NCBI GenBank assembly: GCA_027625915.1 | Contig: JANTQA010000070.1 | Location: 13,087,001 to 13,151,000, forward strand | DNA: 64,000 bases | Reading direction: 5' to 3' | Source of the DNA: Anaeramoeba flamelloides | Lineage: Eukaryota > Metamonada > Anaeramoebidae | Part shown: one piece after another, positions 32,726-45,126 of the stretch | How the letters are laid out: every line of letters begins with the position of its first letter | Position numbering within the stretch: the first letter of the stretch is position 1 | Made by a program: the position numbers and the translations under genes | The notes under the pieces: model-generated | Databases searched by the model: none | Told to the model about the DNA's origin: nothing | What the model saw: the letters and a program-made list of their open reading frames with translations, nothing else

Positions 32726-33418
32726 TATAATTTGGTTGTTTTTTAGTTTGTAACAGAAGAAATATACCTCAACACTGTTTTGTTTAGTATTCAATTTATT
32801 TTTTTTTTTTTTCACTATTTTTGAGAGGGTCTTGATTTTTCTCAATTCAAAACAGCAGTATAGTGAGTTTTCATTGGTTATATTTCCATTTATTGCAATT
32901 AATAATATTATTTATGTAGAAAGTAGGCAATTTAGAAATAAATTCACTTATTGAAATCATATCAAATTCAACTATTAATATAATTTTTGATAAAAAAGAG
33001 AAAAATATTTATATTCAAAACCTTTAAAAAATAAAAAAAAAAAATTAAATAATAAAATCTTTCAATTATTCAATTATAACGTATTTTATTTTCAAATAAC
33101 AATAATAATTAAACGGAAGTGGTGATATAGAGTTTATATATATATATATATATATATATAAGAAAAAAAAATAATCAAAATTTTAAATAAAACTGATAAA
33201 TAGCTAATTAAATGCAAACTTTTTTTAACAAACCAATTATATTTTTTTCTTTTTTAAGAATTATTGGAGTGTGTTAATTCCACAAAATGTATTTATATGG
33301 TTTTGAAATGGATTAAACCACAAAACAAAAATAATAAAAAAATAAAAATAAAAAGTGCTGTCATCTTCAATTAGCTTAATACTTGATAAATATAACAATT
33401 GACAAGTATTAAGCAAGA
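32726..33418. other. Intergenic, 3' flank of kinase/CYTH gene
   Basis: AT-rich. Contains an AT microsatellite (33135-33161) and a short hairpin at ~33371-33414 (TTAGCTTAATACTTGATAA mirrored by TTGACAAGTATTAAGCAA) just past the stop codon of the minus-strand gene, perhaps a 3'-end signal. Confidence 0.5.
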
Positions 33419-35536
33419 TTAATTTTTCTTTTTCTTTTTGATCTTTTTCAATTCTCTAGTTTTAATTTTCTCTTCTGTATAATCAAAATATAATTCTATA
33501 TAACTTTTTCTTACATATTTCCCCTCTAGTCCAAGCAAGTTGCCAATTTCTTGGACGGTTTCCCGCTTTTTCCCTTTAATTTGGACATAAGTGATATTTT
33601 TCATTTGGACAAAAGTGTCTACGTCGATTGTGATTTCCCCATTTGAGAATCTTTTTAATTTTCTTTTTATTGTGGCATCTATATGATAGCCCAAAGACAG
33701 TAACCCGGATAAAATTTTCACTGATACTTCGAAATCTAGGGTTGGGGTGATAATAAAATCGTCTTGCTGCAATATCTGAGAAAACTGTACTTCGTATGTC
33801 CCACTTGAGATATTGTTTCTTACACGAATATAGTCTTTAACAAATGAAGATTTTCTTCCTCCAAATGAATTATATCTATTCAGTTTTTTTTTTTTGACTT
33901 GTAGTCTATCATTCTTTTTATTTTTTATTTCCTTCTTTTCCGTATTCTTATCCTTCTTCTTTTCATTCTTTTCCTTCTTTTCGTTATTTTTGTTCTTTTC
34001 ATTTTTTTCATTCTTTTCATTTTTTTTTTCGTTGTTTTCTTGATTTTCACTATTTGAATCAGAATTATTGTCTGAATTCGACTCTTCGTCTGACTCAATG
34101 TCTGATGGCGGCCTTATATAGATGTCGTTGTATTGGGTATATTTTGGTTTGTATTTTTCATCCAAGCCCAATATCTTTAAGATAGCCTCTTCTGTGACCT
34201 TTTCAGTGGTTTTCAATGTGTAAGTTGGGTTTAATAAAGCTGCAAAGGGGTTGAACCGATTCAGGATTTTGAGATGTGCATATTTAATTGTTGGCTCAAC
34301 AAATGCCTTGTACATTGGGTACACAGTCTCGGAAATCTGTTGGAATGATTCCTTGGGTGTTTGGCCGGTTCTCGAAATGTCTCTCGCAATTCTTTTCACT
34401 AAATCATAATGAACGCCACCTGAAATGAAGATCCTGAAATCAAAAAATTGTCTTATTTGATCATGTAGTGCATAGATCCCCTCTAGAAGCACAATCCCGC
34501 CTGCCTTGCATTTGGTAGTTTCATATGCATACCTCCCTGACTTTCGAAAATCATATAACGGTGTCTTTGTTTCTTTTCCCTCGATCAATTCCTTTAAATT
34601 CTTTTTCAACAAATCGAAATCAACTAGTCTGTAGTCATCAAAATTTTCGTCGATTACATGCTTTGAAGTGTCAAGGTAATTGTCCATGGAAAGCGAAGTA
34701 GCTTTACTAAAAACTTTGAGATTTGTTCATTTGGTTTGTTTTTGTTTTTATTGGTTTATGTTTTTGTTTGATTTTTTTAATTTTGTTAGTGATGTGAGTT
34801 ATACAATTAATGAAAAAAAAAAAATTTAACAAAATTTTCATCCAGACTTTCCAAAGAACAAAAAGATCCATTATCAAAAAAGAAAGATTTAAATTCCAAT
34901 TTAAAAAAGTGATATTCAGAATACATGCTTGAATATTTTAACAAGTTTAAATTTTTCATTTGATCTTTTGAATTTTGTTTTTGGAAAAGCTAAATCCCAT
35001 TCTGTTCGAATAAATCCCCAACAAACAGTCTTTTTATTTTGTTTTTTGGGTTTAAATAGGATGGGGTTATTTAAAAAAATATCTTACAATCAAGAATTTT
35101 ATTTGCTAAAGTTGTTTTACCGGCTATTTGAGGAGTAGTTGTTGAAAAAAGAGGGAACAATTTAATAGAAAATAGAAAGAATGAGAAAAGTTTTAGTGAT
35201 CAAAGTCAAAATCAAAAGCAAATTTTTTTTTTTGTTATTTTTACTGGTTCAAAATAAAAAAGGAAAATGAATTATTTGTTTTGAATTCGTTGGAAAATCA
35301 AAATAATTACCTCCAGAGGGGCCAGAAATTGCGACCAAAACGGGCCTGTCTGTTATTGTTGATTGAAGCTTTTGGATTGCCTTGACAAGATAAAAAAAAC
35401 CCTCTTCAAAATATAAAGGATCTTTAAATTTTGACATTTTGAACAACCCCTTTTCTTTTTCGGTAACCTTCATATTGATCTGTTGAATATCATCAATTGA
35501 ATAACTTTTACCCATTGTCCATTTATAGAATGCCAT
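33419..35536 (-). CDS. Uridine kinase-like/CYTH (TTM1/2-type) protein, three exons
   Basis: Exons 35311-35536, 35088-35123 and 33419-34713 (226+36+1295 nt) give 518 residues. Exon 1 ends ISGPSG; the 36-nt exon 2 supplies AGKTTLANKILD; exon 3 continues FFSKATSLSMDNY. The three together make the P-loop GPSGAGKTT (residues 72-80) and the DNY motif, as in plant TTM1/TTM2 proteins. The kinase-like part continues with NFDDYRLVDFDLL, VLLEGIYAL, ISETVYPMYKAFVEP and NRFNPF. A K/E/N-rich insert fills residues ~294-368, and the C-terminal CYTH region (~375-500) has YIRVRNN, ISPT-like IITPTLDFEVSVKIL, LSLGYHIDATIKRK, YVQIKGKKRETVQE and LGLEGKYVRKSYIE. Plant relatives act as pyrophosphatases rather than uridine kinases; the activity here is inferred. 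Donors are GTAATT and GTAAGA. Confidence 0.93.
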
Positions 35537-35801
35537 ATTTGATAATTTTTACGAAAGTTTTTTGAAGTGGAAAAATGTACTTTAAAAAAAATGAATAAGA
35601 TTTGTTGTTGGGACTTTTTATTTCATTTTCATCCCAATATTGATGTTTTGGATTCTTTTTTTAAAAATGTAAAATTTTTATATCATTTTGTAGAATATTT
35701 TAAATTTTGCTTTTTTAAATTTTTTTGTTAATTTTAAGAAAGAGTTAAATTTTTGTTTTCAAATGGCAAACAAATTCTTTGAATCTTGATATCTGACGAG
35801 A

Positions 35802-36152
35802 TCAAAAATAAATAAAAAAAAATAATTTTAATTCAAAATTCTTTTGAAAAAGAGGTTCTAAAAGAGTTTGAAATTGACTCCATAAGAGTAGTTCTTCACT
35901 CAAATCTTTAACTTTTGTTGATAAAATAACAAAAAGCTTTTCTTCAGTGCTTAATTTTCTTTTACTTGTCAATAGAAATTTATTAGATTTTCTTGTTTTC
36001 TTCACTTGTTTATCAATATTTTTTAAAGCTAATAACAAATTTCAAAATATAAGAAAGTACAAAAACTCAAATTTAACCTAACATATACTTCCCCTTTGAA
36101 AAACTTATTTAATCGAAGTAAAGCAGAAAGAATTCTCAAAAATTGATCACTT
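35802..36152 (-). CDS. Possible small two-exon gene, unrecognised
   Basis: A frame ending at 35802 reads KTRKSNKFLLTSKRK and DLSEELLLWSQFQTLLEPLF. Just upstream (about 36152-36085) another frame reads SDQFLRILSALLRLNKFFKG. Both have helical, coding-like composition unlike the surrounding junk, and a GT...AG pair could join them (donor GTATAT, acceptor GTGAAG), but no start codon was found and the hairpin array C5 lies immediately upstream. It may be a gene fragment cut by that insertion, or chance. No family recognised. Confidence 0.2.
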
Positions 36153-36179
36153 TAAGGTATTTTCAATTTTCTCAAAAAT

Positions 36180-36400
36180 CGAGTTATGTTTTTCCAAAAT
36201 TCAAAAGAATTGAGCAAAATCTATGATTATACTCTATTCTTTAGAATTCTGGAAAATCTCCATTATCTTTTCTTGTGTTTTCTGTCTATTAGTGAAGTGT
36301 TCTAGGTTTTTTTTACTTTTCGAAATAAACAGTAAATTTATTAAAATTTTCTGTTTATGTCAAAATGTAAAAAAAACCTAACGAAAAGATATAGATTTTA
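36180..36400. repeat. Modular hairpin array C5
   Basis: Module (iii) at 36190-36256 (TTCCAAAATTCAAAAGAATT mirrored by TTCTTTAGAATTCTGGAAAA), then 'gtgaagtgttctaggtttttttta' and module (ii) mirror GTCAAAATGTAAAAAAAACC. Confidence 0.7.
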
Positions 36401-36479
36401 TAAACAAAATAGATAACCTTAAGAAAAACTAGTCACTTGACGGCACTTTTCCTTAATTTCTAAATTTTTGTTTAGAAAT

Positions 36480-36680
36480 TTTTATAAAGAATCATAATTT
36501 TCTTTATCTTTAACCACTGATAAAATGAATACTGAGTCTTTATTTTGAATAATATCAAAGATATCACCTTTCTTTATATTTGTTAAATTGAATTAAATCT
36601 TTAATCCAAATTATTTGATACCCATTTATAGAATGAACAGTTCCAAATAAAAATGATCAATATTTTCAATCTGTTTTTTG
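36480..36680 (+). repeat. Dispersed repeat S2
   Basis: Diverged counterpart of 11900-12130: 'aaaatgaatactgagtctttattttgaataatatcaaa' and 'tagaatgaacagttccaaa'. Confidence 0.4.
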
Positions 36681-36769
36681 GTTTAATTATTTTTACTTAA
36701 ATTACAAAGTTTTTTTTTTATTTTATTCCTATCATAAACATAAGAATATGTTAATAAGTAATTCATAAT

Positions 36770-36965
36770 TTTTAGTTTTAGTACGGAAGTAGAAACCTTC
36801 TATTTTAATTGTTTTTCCTGTTTCATTATATTGTTATTATACCTTATATTTTTTTAATATTCCTGAACTTTTCATCCAGAAATGTTGGTTATCAAGTTTT
36901 CTCTAAATTGGTTTAGATTTATATCTTATAAGTTTATTTTTTCTTTCTCCCAATTAATAATTTCA
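36770..36965 (-). repeat. Dispersed repeat R2
   Basis: On the minus strand reads AAATCTAAACCAATTTAGAG then 'aaaacttgataaccaacatttctggatgaaaa', matching R1 at 20270-20540. It follows S2 directly, so R and S may be parts of one larger decayed element. Confidence 0.4.
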
Positions 36966-38514
36966 TTAAATTTTTGAATATCAGTTTTCAAATCCAAGAA
37001 TTTCCAATTTCTTTTTGGGTTAATTTAATAAATATTGAAATTCTTACTTGGTCAATTTTTGCTTCAGTTTTATAAATTATCCTAGGAGAATATGGATTAT
37101 TTTTTAAAAACTTTGTGAATTTTTTATTTATTCAAAGATTTATTCATTTAGAATATTTATGGATTAAATTAATAATTACTAACTAATAAAATAAAACCCC
37201 TTCTTTTAAAAAAATCAAAAAAATTAATAATCAAAATTAATTTTAATAGGATTTTATGTATAAGTTGTATGTTGAAAAGCTGGGAGTTCTTAACATTTAT
37301 TTAAATAATATTATTGAAGGTTAAATATTTATTTAATTAAAAAAAAAAAAAATACAATTTAATTTCAAAATTTCTCTTCAAAATTTTACAAAAAGTGAAA
37401 ATAAAAATTAAATGATATAAAAAAACTGAGAGTGCTTGATTAAATAAATATATTCTTTCCTATTCAACAATAATTAATTATTAAATCTTATCAATAATCT
37501 ACTTTCAAATAATTGATAAACATATAAAGTCCTGATATTTTAAAAATTAAAAATACAAAATACAACCAAAAAATTAATAAAAAAAGTGAATCGTAAATTT
37601 TATGGTAGACTTGGAAAGACTGTAGTTAAAGTTTGACAAAAAAAAAAAGGTTAAAAAGAAGTTTTTTGATAATTATTATCTGAATTTTAAAATATTTACC
37701 CTAATTCATTTTTTTTAATCTTTATTTGTATTTTCTAAGATTATTATTTTGTTTTTCTAACAATTTGACTTTTGTAAAAATAACTTTCAAAAAAAAAAGA
37801 AAAAAAAAGAAAAAAAAAACAAAAATTTGATTAAAATAGAAAAAAATTGATGAAATTAGAAAAAAAAATATTTTGAAATTAGAAAAAATAATTATAGTTT
37901 CAAAATTGAAATTTGATTTTGATAAAAATATCTGATAAAACCTTTAAAATCCACTTTCAATGTCGTTAAAATGTACATCAGCATTTTGGAAAAATATTTT
38001 AGATTCAAATATCCCCAAGATTGAAAATAAAAATTTAGAGAACGCAAATAAAACATTCCTTATTTTGTTTTAAAATTCCAGATACCTAGATGGCTTTCGG
38101 TCCAGTTGTGAAATTAAATAAAACAGGGAATTGATTTCTATTTTGAAATTTTATCATAGATAACAACTTTAAAATGTTCATAAAAGTTTCTTTTAAAGGG
38201 GTTATCCTGTACCAATGAAAAGTTTAAATATTAAAGTGGGTTAGTATTGATTGTAATCACATTAGTGATACATGGTTCAAATTTCTCTAAAAAAGCAGTT
38301 CTTAAAAGAACACTGTTTATTGAATCATCAATAAAAAAGAACTTTGTATTAGTAAAAAAAAAAACAGAATTTCAAAAAAAATCTGTATTTCACAAATTTA
38401 AAGGTTGAACCATCAATTTTAAGACTCCCTGGTTTTGAAATACCTTTCTTAACTAAATGGAAAAATATAAACTATATTTCCAAAATTTTGGATAAAGTTT
38501 AAACAGTTGATTGT
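36966..38514. other. Intergenic, no gene seen
   Basis: AT-rich, with long A tracts around 37790-37870. No credible frame. Confidence 0.5.
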
Positions 38515-39005
38515 ATAACAATACCACGCTTTAAATTCAATTTGGAAATAATTTTGATTTTACATACTATTTCATTTTTTTCAATTTTTTGTTTTATTTT
38601 CATTTCCTTTTTCCCAGCTAAGTAATTTGTTTGGTTAGATTTGGAATTTTTTCGATGATCGATAGAAGGTTAGTGTTGAGTTTTTTAAATTGGAAAATCC
38701 AGATACAATTGGTCGATAGTATCTTTTCATTTGATCGATCCACACAATTATTGGTTAAATTTCAACAAATTTACCAATACATTTTTTTTGACAAGCTTGT
38801 TTCATTATTTTGGACACACAGATTTTTATTTTTTTGTCATTTTATATTTTTTTCTGTTAGTTGAATGAAAATGATTACTTATAAAAATACTAATACCCAG
38901 TAAACTTAAATATGGTTTTATATTATGTTTGGAAAAATATAATAAATTGAGTTTGTTTTTTTTTCCTTTTTTTAATTTTGGGTATGTCCAAATTTTTGGA
39001 ATGTG
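38515..39005 (+). repeat. Dispersed repeat F2
   Basis: Direct counterpart of F1 (16725-17215): 'gtataacaataccacgctttaaattcaatttggaaat', 'ccaatacattttttttgacaagcttgttt', CCAAATTTTTGGAATGTGG. Confidence 0.65.
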
Positions 39006-39618
39006 GTTGAAATATAATATCTGATTATCTTAATAGAATAATAATATTTTTATCAAAAAATCGTTTGGTAAATAACTTTCAATTGTTAAAAAAAAAATCC
39101 TTTTTCGAACAAAAGTATTGGTATTCATCAAGCCATTTTATATTGAAAAACCCATTGAGCTCAAAAAATCAAAATTTATTTCTGTTTCTATTACCACATT
39201 TGGATAAATGCACGAAACTCTTTATTTATCTCCAAAATTGTAAAAACTCTATTTTTTACAACATTCCATATTTACACTAGCGATTAAATAAAAAATATAA
39301 CTTTTTAGAAAAAAAACAAAACTCTAAAGTGTTTCGTTTGTTTAAAAATCAAATAATAAAAAGTGGTAATTGATTAAAAAGATTTTATTTTCTCTTTTTT
39401 CTTTCAGTTTCCATCATTCTTTATTTTTTTTTTTTTTTCATTTTTTATTTGTCTCTTTGACAACAGTTCCAATAAATTGTAATATTAAGAATTATTGATC
39501 TTAAGAATTTTTTGTGATCATGAAGAAAAAAATAAATAAAGTGATCTAGGTTAAGCACATTGTTAATTCTTTGATTTTTTTTTTTTTTTTTAAAAAATTT
39601 TTTCCAATCTTTCATCTC
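39006..39618. other. Intergenic, 3' flank of dihydropyrimidinase
   Basis: AT-rich; T tracts at ~39424-39440 and ~39577-39592 precede the stop codon region of the minus-strand gene. No credible frame. Confidence 0.5.
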
Positions 39619-42128
39619 TTAATTTTCTCTTTCAATTTTTTTTGGATAAAGGTTTTCATCAAGCTTTTTAATTCGATCATAAATTGGACCAAATGATTTT
39701 CTTTTAACAAATCTACCTGTTTTCTCAAGGTTGAGTTCAGGTTTGTCCCATACAGCAACGCCATCAATAACCTTTGTTCTTACGACAATTTTACCTTGGG
39801 AAATTGTCATTATTGGACAAGCGTTAATTTTCATTCCTTCAAATACATTAAAATCGATGTTTGAATGGTGAGTTTCATGTGAAATTGTTCTTTTAACTTC
39901 AGGATCCCAAATAACAATATCTGCATCAGATCCCTTTGCAATAACACCCTTTTGTGGGTATATATTAAAGATTTTGGCTGAATTGGTACTGGTTACGGAA
40001 ACAAAATCGGAAAGAGAAATTCTTCCTGTATTTACACCTAATTCCCAAATAACAGATGGTCTATCTTCCATTCCCCCACATCCATTTGGGATCTTTCTGA
40101 AATCATTGATTCCCATTCTTTTATCTTTTTTTGTAAAGGTACAATGATCAGTACCAGTGGTTGAAAGTACACCATTTTGTAAATGACTCCATAAAGCCTT
40201 TTGATTGAATTTTGGTCTAAATGGTGGTGACATAACAAACCCAGCTGCAGTATCGAAATCTTCGTTATAATATCCAGAATCATCTTTTATAATTTTTTTT
40301 TTTTTTTTTTTTTTATGAAAAATTAGTTTTGTATTGAGATAGATTATTTAATTGAAAATGGTATATTAAAAAATTAAGTCATTAATCATTCTTTTCAAAT
40401 GAAATAAAATAAAAATTAAAAATAATTATCAGTCTGGAAATTAGAATAAATTGATTTTTTTTTTTACCCTTAGCAAGATGTCCTGCAAGAGCTTCTCCAA
40501 AGCAAACTTGTCCTTCTTTTTGGGCACGTTCAATAGAATCAGCTGCTAATTTACAAGAAACATGTACAACATAAAGTGGTACATTAACATGACGAGCAAT
40601 TTGAAGTGCTCTGTTTGTTGCTTCTCCTTCAAAAAAATCTATTGAATAAATAAAATAAAAAAAAAAAGAGAAACAATGTAAGTGGAAAAGATAAATGAAT
40701 GATTAGTGTTAACAGAGAAGAATGAAAAAGTTTATTTTTCAGTAAAATTTTTAAAAAAAAAATAAAAACTTCCATCTTCCAAAAGTTATTTTTAAAAAAA
40801 AGTTTGCAAATATTTTTTTCAAAAAGACCTTTGAGACTATTGATAAACTTTATTCGAAATGTTTTCCTAACTTTTTCCAAATCTTTTTTTCACACTTTTT
40901 AAAAACGAAGTTGGTAAAATATTTGGTTAACATTTTGAAAAAGTTTCTTATTTTCTATTTTTTGGAATTTTGAAATTAGACAAAATTCAAAATTCAAATT
41001 TCAGTAAAAATAAGAATTATAGAAAGTTTACCTGGTCTGGATTGTGGATGTCCTTCTGGTCCTTTGATTCCCTTTTTAATCATCTCATTTTGCCCAGCAA
41101 CAACAAGATCACCATGTTCGGCATGAACCTATAATATTGTTAAGATGTTTTGTTTATAAAAATAAAATTGATATTTTAAAAAGTTAGTTTGTAAAAAAAA
41201 TTTTGATGATTGGATTCAATTTCACTTTAAAAGGAGACAGAATTTGATAAAGTACAATTCTAGATCTAGATAATGTCTTGTCCCCAACAACAAAAAAAAA
41301 CAGATCCTTTTTTAGAAGAATTTTTTTGTTTTTGGTTTTATTTTTTTTTTTTATTAAAAGAATGTTCTTAACAAAAGGCTGTTCTTGATAAAATTTTTAA
41401 TGGATTTAAAATAATTAAAAGTTATTCAATAAATCAACTGTTTATTAGATTAATTTAATTAGCACAACTTTGAACTATTTGAATTCAAGCATATACATGA
41501 ATTTTGTCAACTTGTATTTTTTTTTTTTTTTTTGTAAAGTTTAATTTTTTATCATTGGAATGTAAAACGAATGTTTTTTGAATAAATTTAAAATAAAAAA
41601 AATGGTAGAGCAAAATCCTTTTGGTGTTCATTTTGTTTTTAACTAGAACTAAAAAAAATAAATTTGAAAAAAAATTTCATTCAATAGTTCAAAAACTACA
41701 ATTGACTAGAACATACTGGTATTTGAATTCTAAATGGGAAAATATTTTTACTGAATTTTCAATTTTTTTCTTGTTTAAAGATTGTGCTTCAAAGATAATT
41801 AGGCTGTAATTTCAAAAACTCTATTTGATAAGGAAATCTGAAAATGAAGTGAAAATATTTCCCCATTTAGAATTCAAATACCAGTATTGTCGAATATTTT
41901 TGAATTAGAAGATACTGTTTGTTTTCTGTGATTTCTGTGATTTCTTATTATAAAAAAAAAAATTCTCTGTAAAATTTTTTTTTGAAATCTTAAAAGAGAG
42001 ATTTGTAGCCAAATATTTTTGAATTATCAATAGTAAGAACAAATAACTTTACAATTTTAAATGCTTATGTGACATTTCTTTTGTTTAAAAAAGGGAGGGG
42101 TTCAAAATTAGGTGAGATTTTAAAAAAA

Positions 42129-42168
<40 letters not shown>

Positions 42169-43043
42169 CAAAAAAGAAAATAAAAATAAAAATGTTATTA
42201 CTTGGCAAAGTGCACCTAACTCTTTACATCTTTTAAAAGCTTTAACAAGTAATTCGTCTTCAACCATAAGTGCTCCTTTATAAGCAAGGAAAAATTTAAA
42301 TGAATTAATTCCAAACTCGTTTACAATAGTTTCCATCTCCTCATGTCGTTTTTCATTCCATTCGGTCACACAACAATGGAAAGAAAAGTCACAGTAAGAT
42401 GTACCAAGAGCTCTTCCACTCCACTCTTTGTAAGCTTCAATTAAAGACTAGTTAAAAAGATTTTTTTTAAAAGGAGAAAAAAAAAATAAAAAGAAAATAC
42501 AGAAAGAAGTAAAGAAAAAAAGTTTTAAAAACTGTTCACGATGGTTTGTAAACCAAAAAAGATCGACTTTTGGATCATTTTTTTTTTGTCAGAAGTAAAC
42601 AAAAAAAGTTAAAAAAAAAAAAAAATAAATAAAAAAAAAAGTGAAAAATATTTACACCATTTTTTTTGGGAACAATAAAATCAATGTAAAAAGTAGATCC
42701 CCCAACAAGAGCCATTTTGGAACCACTTTCATAACCGTCTTTGGAAAAAGCTATTTTTTGTTTTAAAAAAAATAATTTGTTACAAAAGAAGGAAGGTTAG
42801 ATAAAAATAGCAAGGTTTTTAAAAAAGTAAAAACTTACTTCCCATAAAAGGCATTTCAAGATGAACATGTGGATCAATAGCACCAGGAACGATAAATTTT
42901 CCAGTACAGTCGACAATTGTACAGTTTTGTTCTACAACAATATCTGTTCCAACTTCTTCAATTAAGCCGCCTTTTATATAGACGTCAGCTTTAAACTTTC
43001 GATCAGAGTTTACAACAGTTCCGTTTTTAAGTAAAATTGACAT
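39619..43043 (-). CDS. DPYS: Dihydropyrimidinase, six exons
   Basis: Exons: 42839-43043, 42656-42750, 42202-42447, 41032-41128, 40468-40638, 39619-40283. They total 1,479 nt, 492 residues (human enzyme ~519). The enzyme hydrolyses 5,6-dihydrouracil or dihydrothymine to N-carbamoyl-beta-amino acids, the second step of pyrimidine breakdown; cytosolic, normally a tetramer. Metal-site residues are all present: H59 and H61 in DPHVHLE, K151 in NSFKFFLAYK (the carboxylated lysine of the family), H184 in VHAEHGD, H240 in YVVHVS and D317 in TGTDHCTF. TSTNSAKIFN and GSDADIVIWDP follow. Donors are GTAA except GTGTAA/GTAAAT at exon 2. The start at 43043 (MSILLKNGTVV) fits the family better than the longer frame from 43100. 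Intron 3 (1,073 nt) is enlarged by element N. Confidence 0.96.
41712..41888. mobile_element. TIR element N (MITE-like) in DPYS intron 3
   Basis: A 177-bp element with ~36-bp inverted ends: ATACTGGTATTTGAATTCTA then AATGGGAAAATATTTT on the left, AATATTTCCCCATTTAGAAT then TCAAATACCAGTAT on the right, almost perfect. Solo end-like motifs occur at ~10509, ~23326 and ~50071. Confidence 0.85.
42097..42168. repeat. Poly-purine/AT tract at DPYS intron 3 donor side
   Basis: A run of A (about 25) followed by (TA)n within 35-100 bases of the donor of DPYS intron 3. It creates a hydrophobic artefact tail on the preceding frame. Confidence 0.85.
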
Positions 43044-43954
43044 TATAAAATTTAAGATTTTGAGGATTAAAAAAAAATGAATTTGCAAATGATTTTCCAA
43101 AAGTTTCTAATGTTCTGTAGAATTCACTGTTTCACAACCAACGGTTTTTTGTGAAAGATGAAAATTTTTTTTTTAATCACAAAGTGGAATAGATTTTTCC
43201 AAGAAATCATTTGATTCCTTATATAACCAAATTTACACCAAGCGCGAATATACAATTTCTTTCAATTCATACCTTTGGCTTCACATATCAAAATAAATTT
43301 TTCACACGATTCGAATAATTTTTAGTTTTACTGAATGAAAACAAAAAATAAATATTTTTCATTCTTATTTCTACAAGGGTTTAACTTTTTTAGACCAACA
43401 GTTTAACAGTTGAGAAACACCATTTTTGTTATTTACATTGACGATCATTGTTTCTGATAAAAATGCAAAATAAGTTCGGTTTAAAATTGTAAATTTTAAA
43501 ATCTAATTTCTTACTTGTTAATTATTTCTTTAACCATTGTAAACGAGAATAAATTTTGTTTTTTCAGACTTTAACTGATGTTTTCCTAATTTTGTCTTTA
43601 ACTGTTGTTCTGAAAATTTTTAAATTGTGTTTTGGGCTTTTTATTGTTGAAGAAAATGAAAATTTTTTAAAGAGTGTGTTTGTTTATACAAACGAAGTCT
43701 ATCTTGACAATTGTACTTTAGTTCTCCAAGTCAAATTGATTGAAATATTTTTTTTATAGATCACTAAAAAATTTATTCTATTTATTGATTGAAAAACAAA
43801 AAGAAATTTTTGTAAAAAGAGGAATTGAGATTTTTATATCTATCAAATTTTCTCTCATATTTAAACTTTTTGAAATCGAATTGATTTTCAAATGATTTAA
43901 CCAATATTAGGCTCATTTAGAATATTTTTAAATTGCTCAAAATTTCAACTGATT
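43044..43954. other. Intergenic, upstream of dihydropyrimidinase
   Basis: Presumed promoter region of the minus-strand gene. No credible frame; a 67-codon frame at ~43556 has no family resemblance. Confidence 0.5.
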
Positions 43955-44407
43955 ACGGTTCTGGAAAAAAAGTGAAATAGGGAAAAAAAGTTCAACATTG
44001 TTTTTAATTGGGAACATTACTGAAAATTCCTAAATATGAAAAGTAAAGATCAATTAATAAAAGAATAAATAAATAAATCAAGACAAAATGGAGGACTCAA
44101 CACAATAACAGTTTTTTCAATACTGTTTTTTAGTTTGGGGCTTTTTTTTGATTGATCAATTATTGAAAATTTGATCAAAAAAATTGACTATTTTTGAGAT
44201 CTTTAAAACCACATCGATTTGTTTCAATAAATCAAGTAGATTTAAATTGTATTTGTTGGTTTGATTGAAAATAATATAATGAATTATTAATTGGAGTTAA
44301 TTGGTTTCTTCTTTTAATTGATTTTACTTTTCGTTTTCAGTAAGGTTCCCAAAGAAAAATGATATTTCACTTTTTTTCCCTTTTTCACTTTTTTTACACA
44401 ACGGTTA
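43955..44407 (+). mobile_element. TIR element A4
   Basis: Core 43981-44379 with GGAAAAAAAGTTCAACATTG at left. The right core end is altered (GATATTTCACTTTTTTTCC). Outer TIRs run from ACGGTTCTGG to TTTACACAACGGTT. Same orientation as A1 and A2. The complete outer ends define the full element. Confidence 0.8.
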
Positions 44408-44941
44408 ACTTTTTTTCAATTCAGAAATATAGCTTCATTTAGTATTCTTATCTCGCCCAACAAAGAGAAAATAAAAAAGAGCCAAATAAATAAATAAAAT
44501 CCACCAATTACAAGAAATAATCTGAAGATATTGGGACGATCTCGATTTTTTTTGAAAAATCTTCTAATAATGAGCAAATTTTGATCTAATTTTCCATTTT
44601 ATTTTATTTTCACATATAAATACTATAATTATAATAATAAAAATGGCAAGACTTCCAGTTCTTCAAAATATTAAAACAAAGGCTGTGTTGAAAAAACAAT
44701 TCCATTTGCCAAACCGAAAAAACATCAAATTAATTTTTTTCTTAGAAAACTGAAATAATTTATTTTTTTATAATCCAGAAAATAACACACTTGAATTATC
44801 ATCAACCAAACAAATAACTTAGCATCGCTTATCAAAGAAAATAAATTTCCAGGAAGTTACAATAAAAAAAATCTCAAAAACTCTTAATCAACAATTATTA
44901 TAACAAAACATCACTTAAAGTATTGATTTAATTTTAGAATA

Positions 44942-45126
44942 CAGCCAGTTTCACTTTTAACACACAAACTTTTAATGAAATTTAAGCACAGAAAAATCTC
45001 ATATGTAGGCGTTTTTTTGAATTTTTTTGAAATCAATTATTTTAAGATATTCCAAAAATTTTAGTTTTTTTTTTGTTCCTTAATTTTCATTCAACTTTTG
45101 TGTCTTAAAAAGGGATCTGATAGTAT
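44942..45126. repeat. Foldback element B4
   Basis: Left arm CAGCCAGTTTCACTTTTAAC; right arm TTTTGTGTCTTAAAAAGGGA. The arms have drifted more than in B2. Confidence 0.6.

Noticed and set aside
34687-34687. Separate short protein starting at the ATG at 34687
   Set aside because: That ATG is internal to exon 3; the upstream P-loop exons join in frame and complete the kinase motif.
43041-43100. Longer N terminus for dihydropyrimidinase from 43100
   Set aside because: Adds a hydrophobic 19-residue leader not seen in this cytosolic enzyme; MSILLKNGTVV at 43043 fits family starts.
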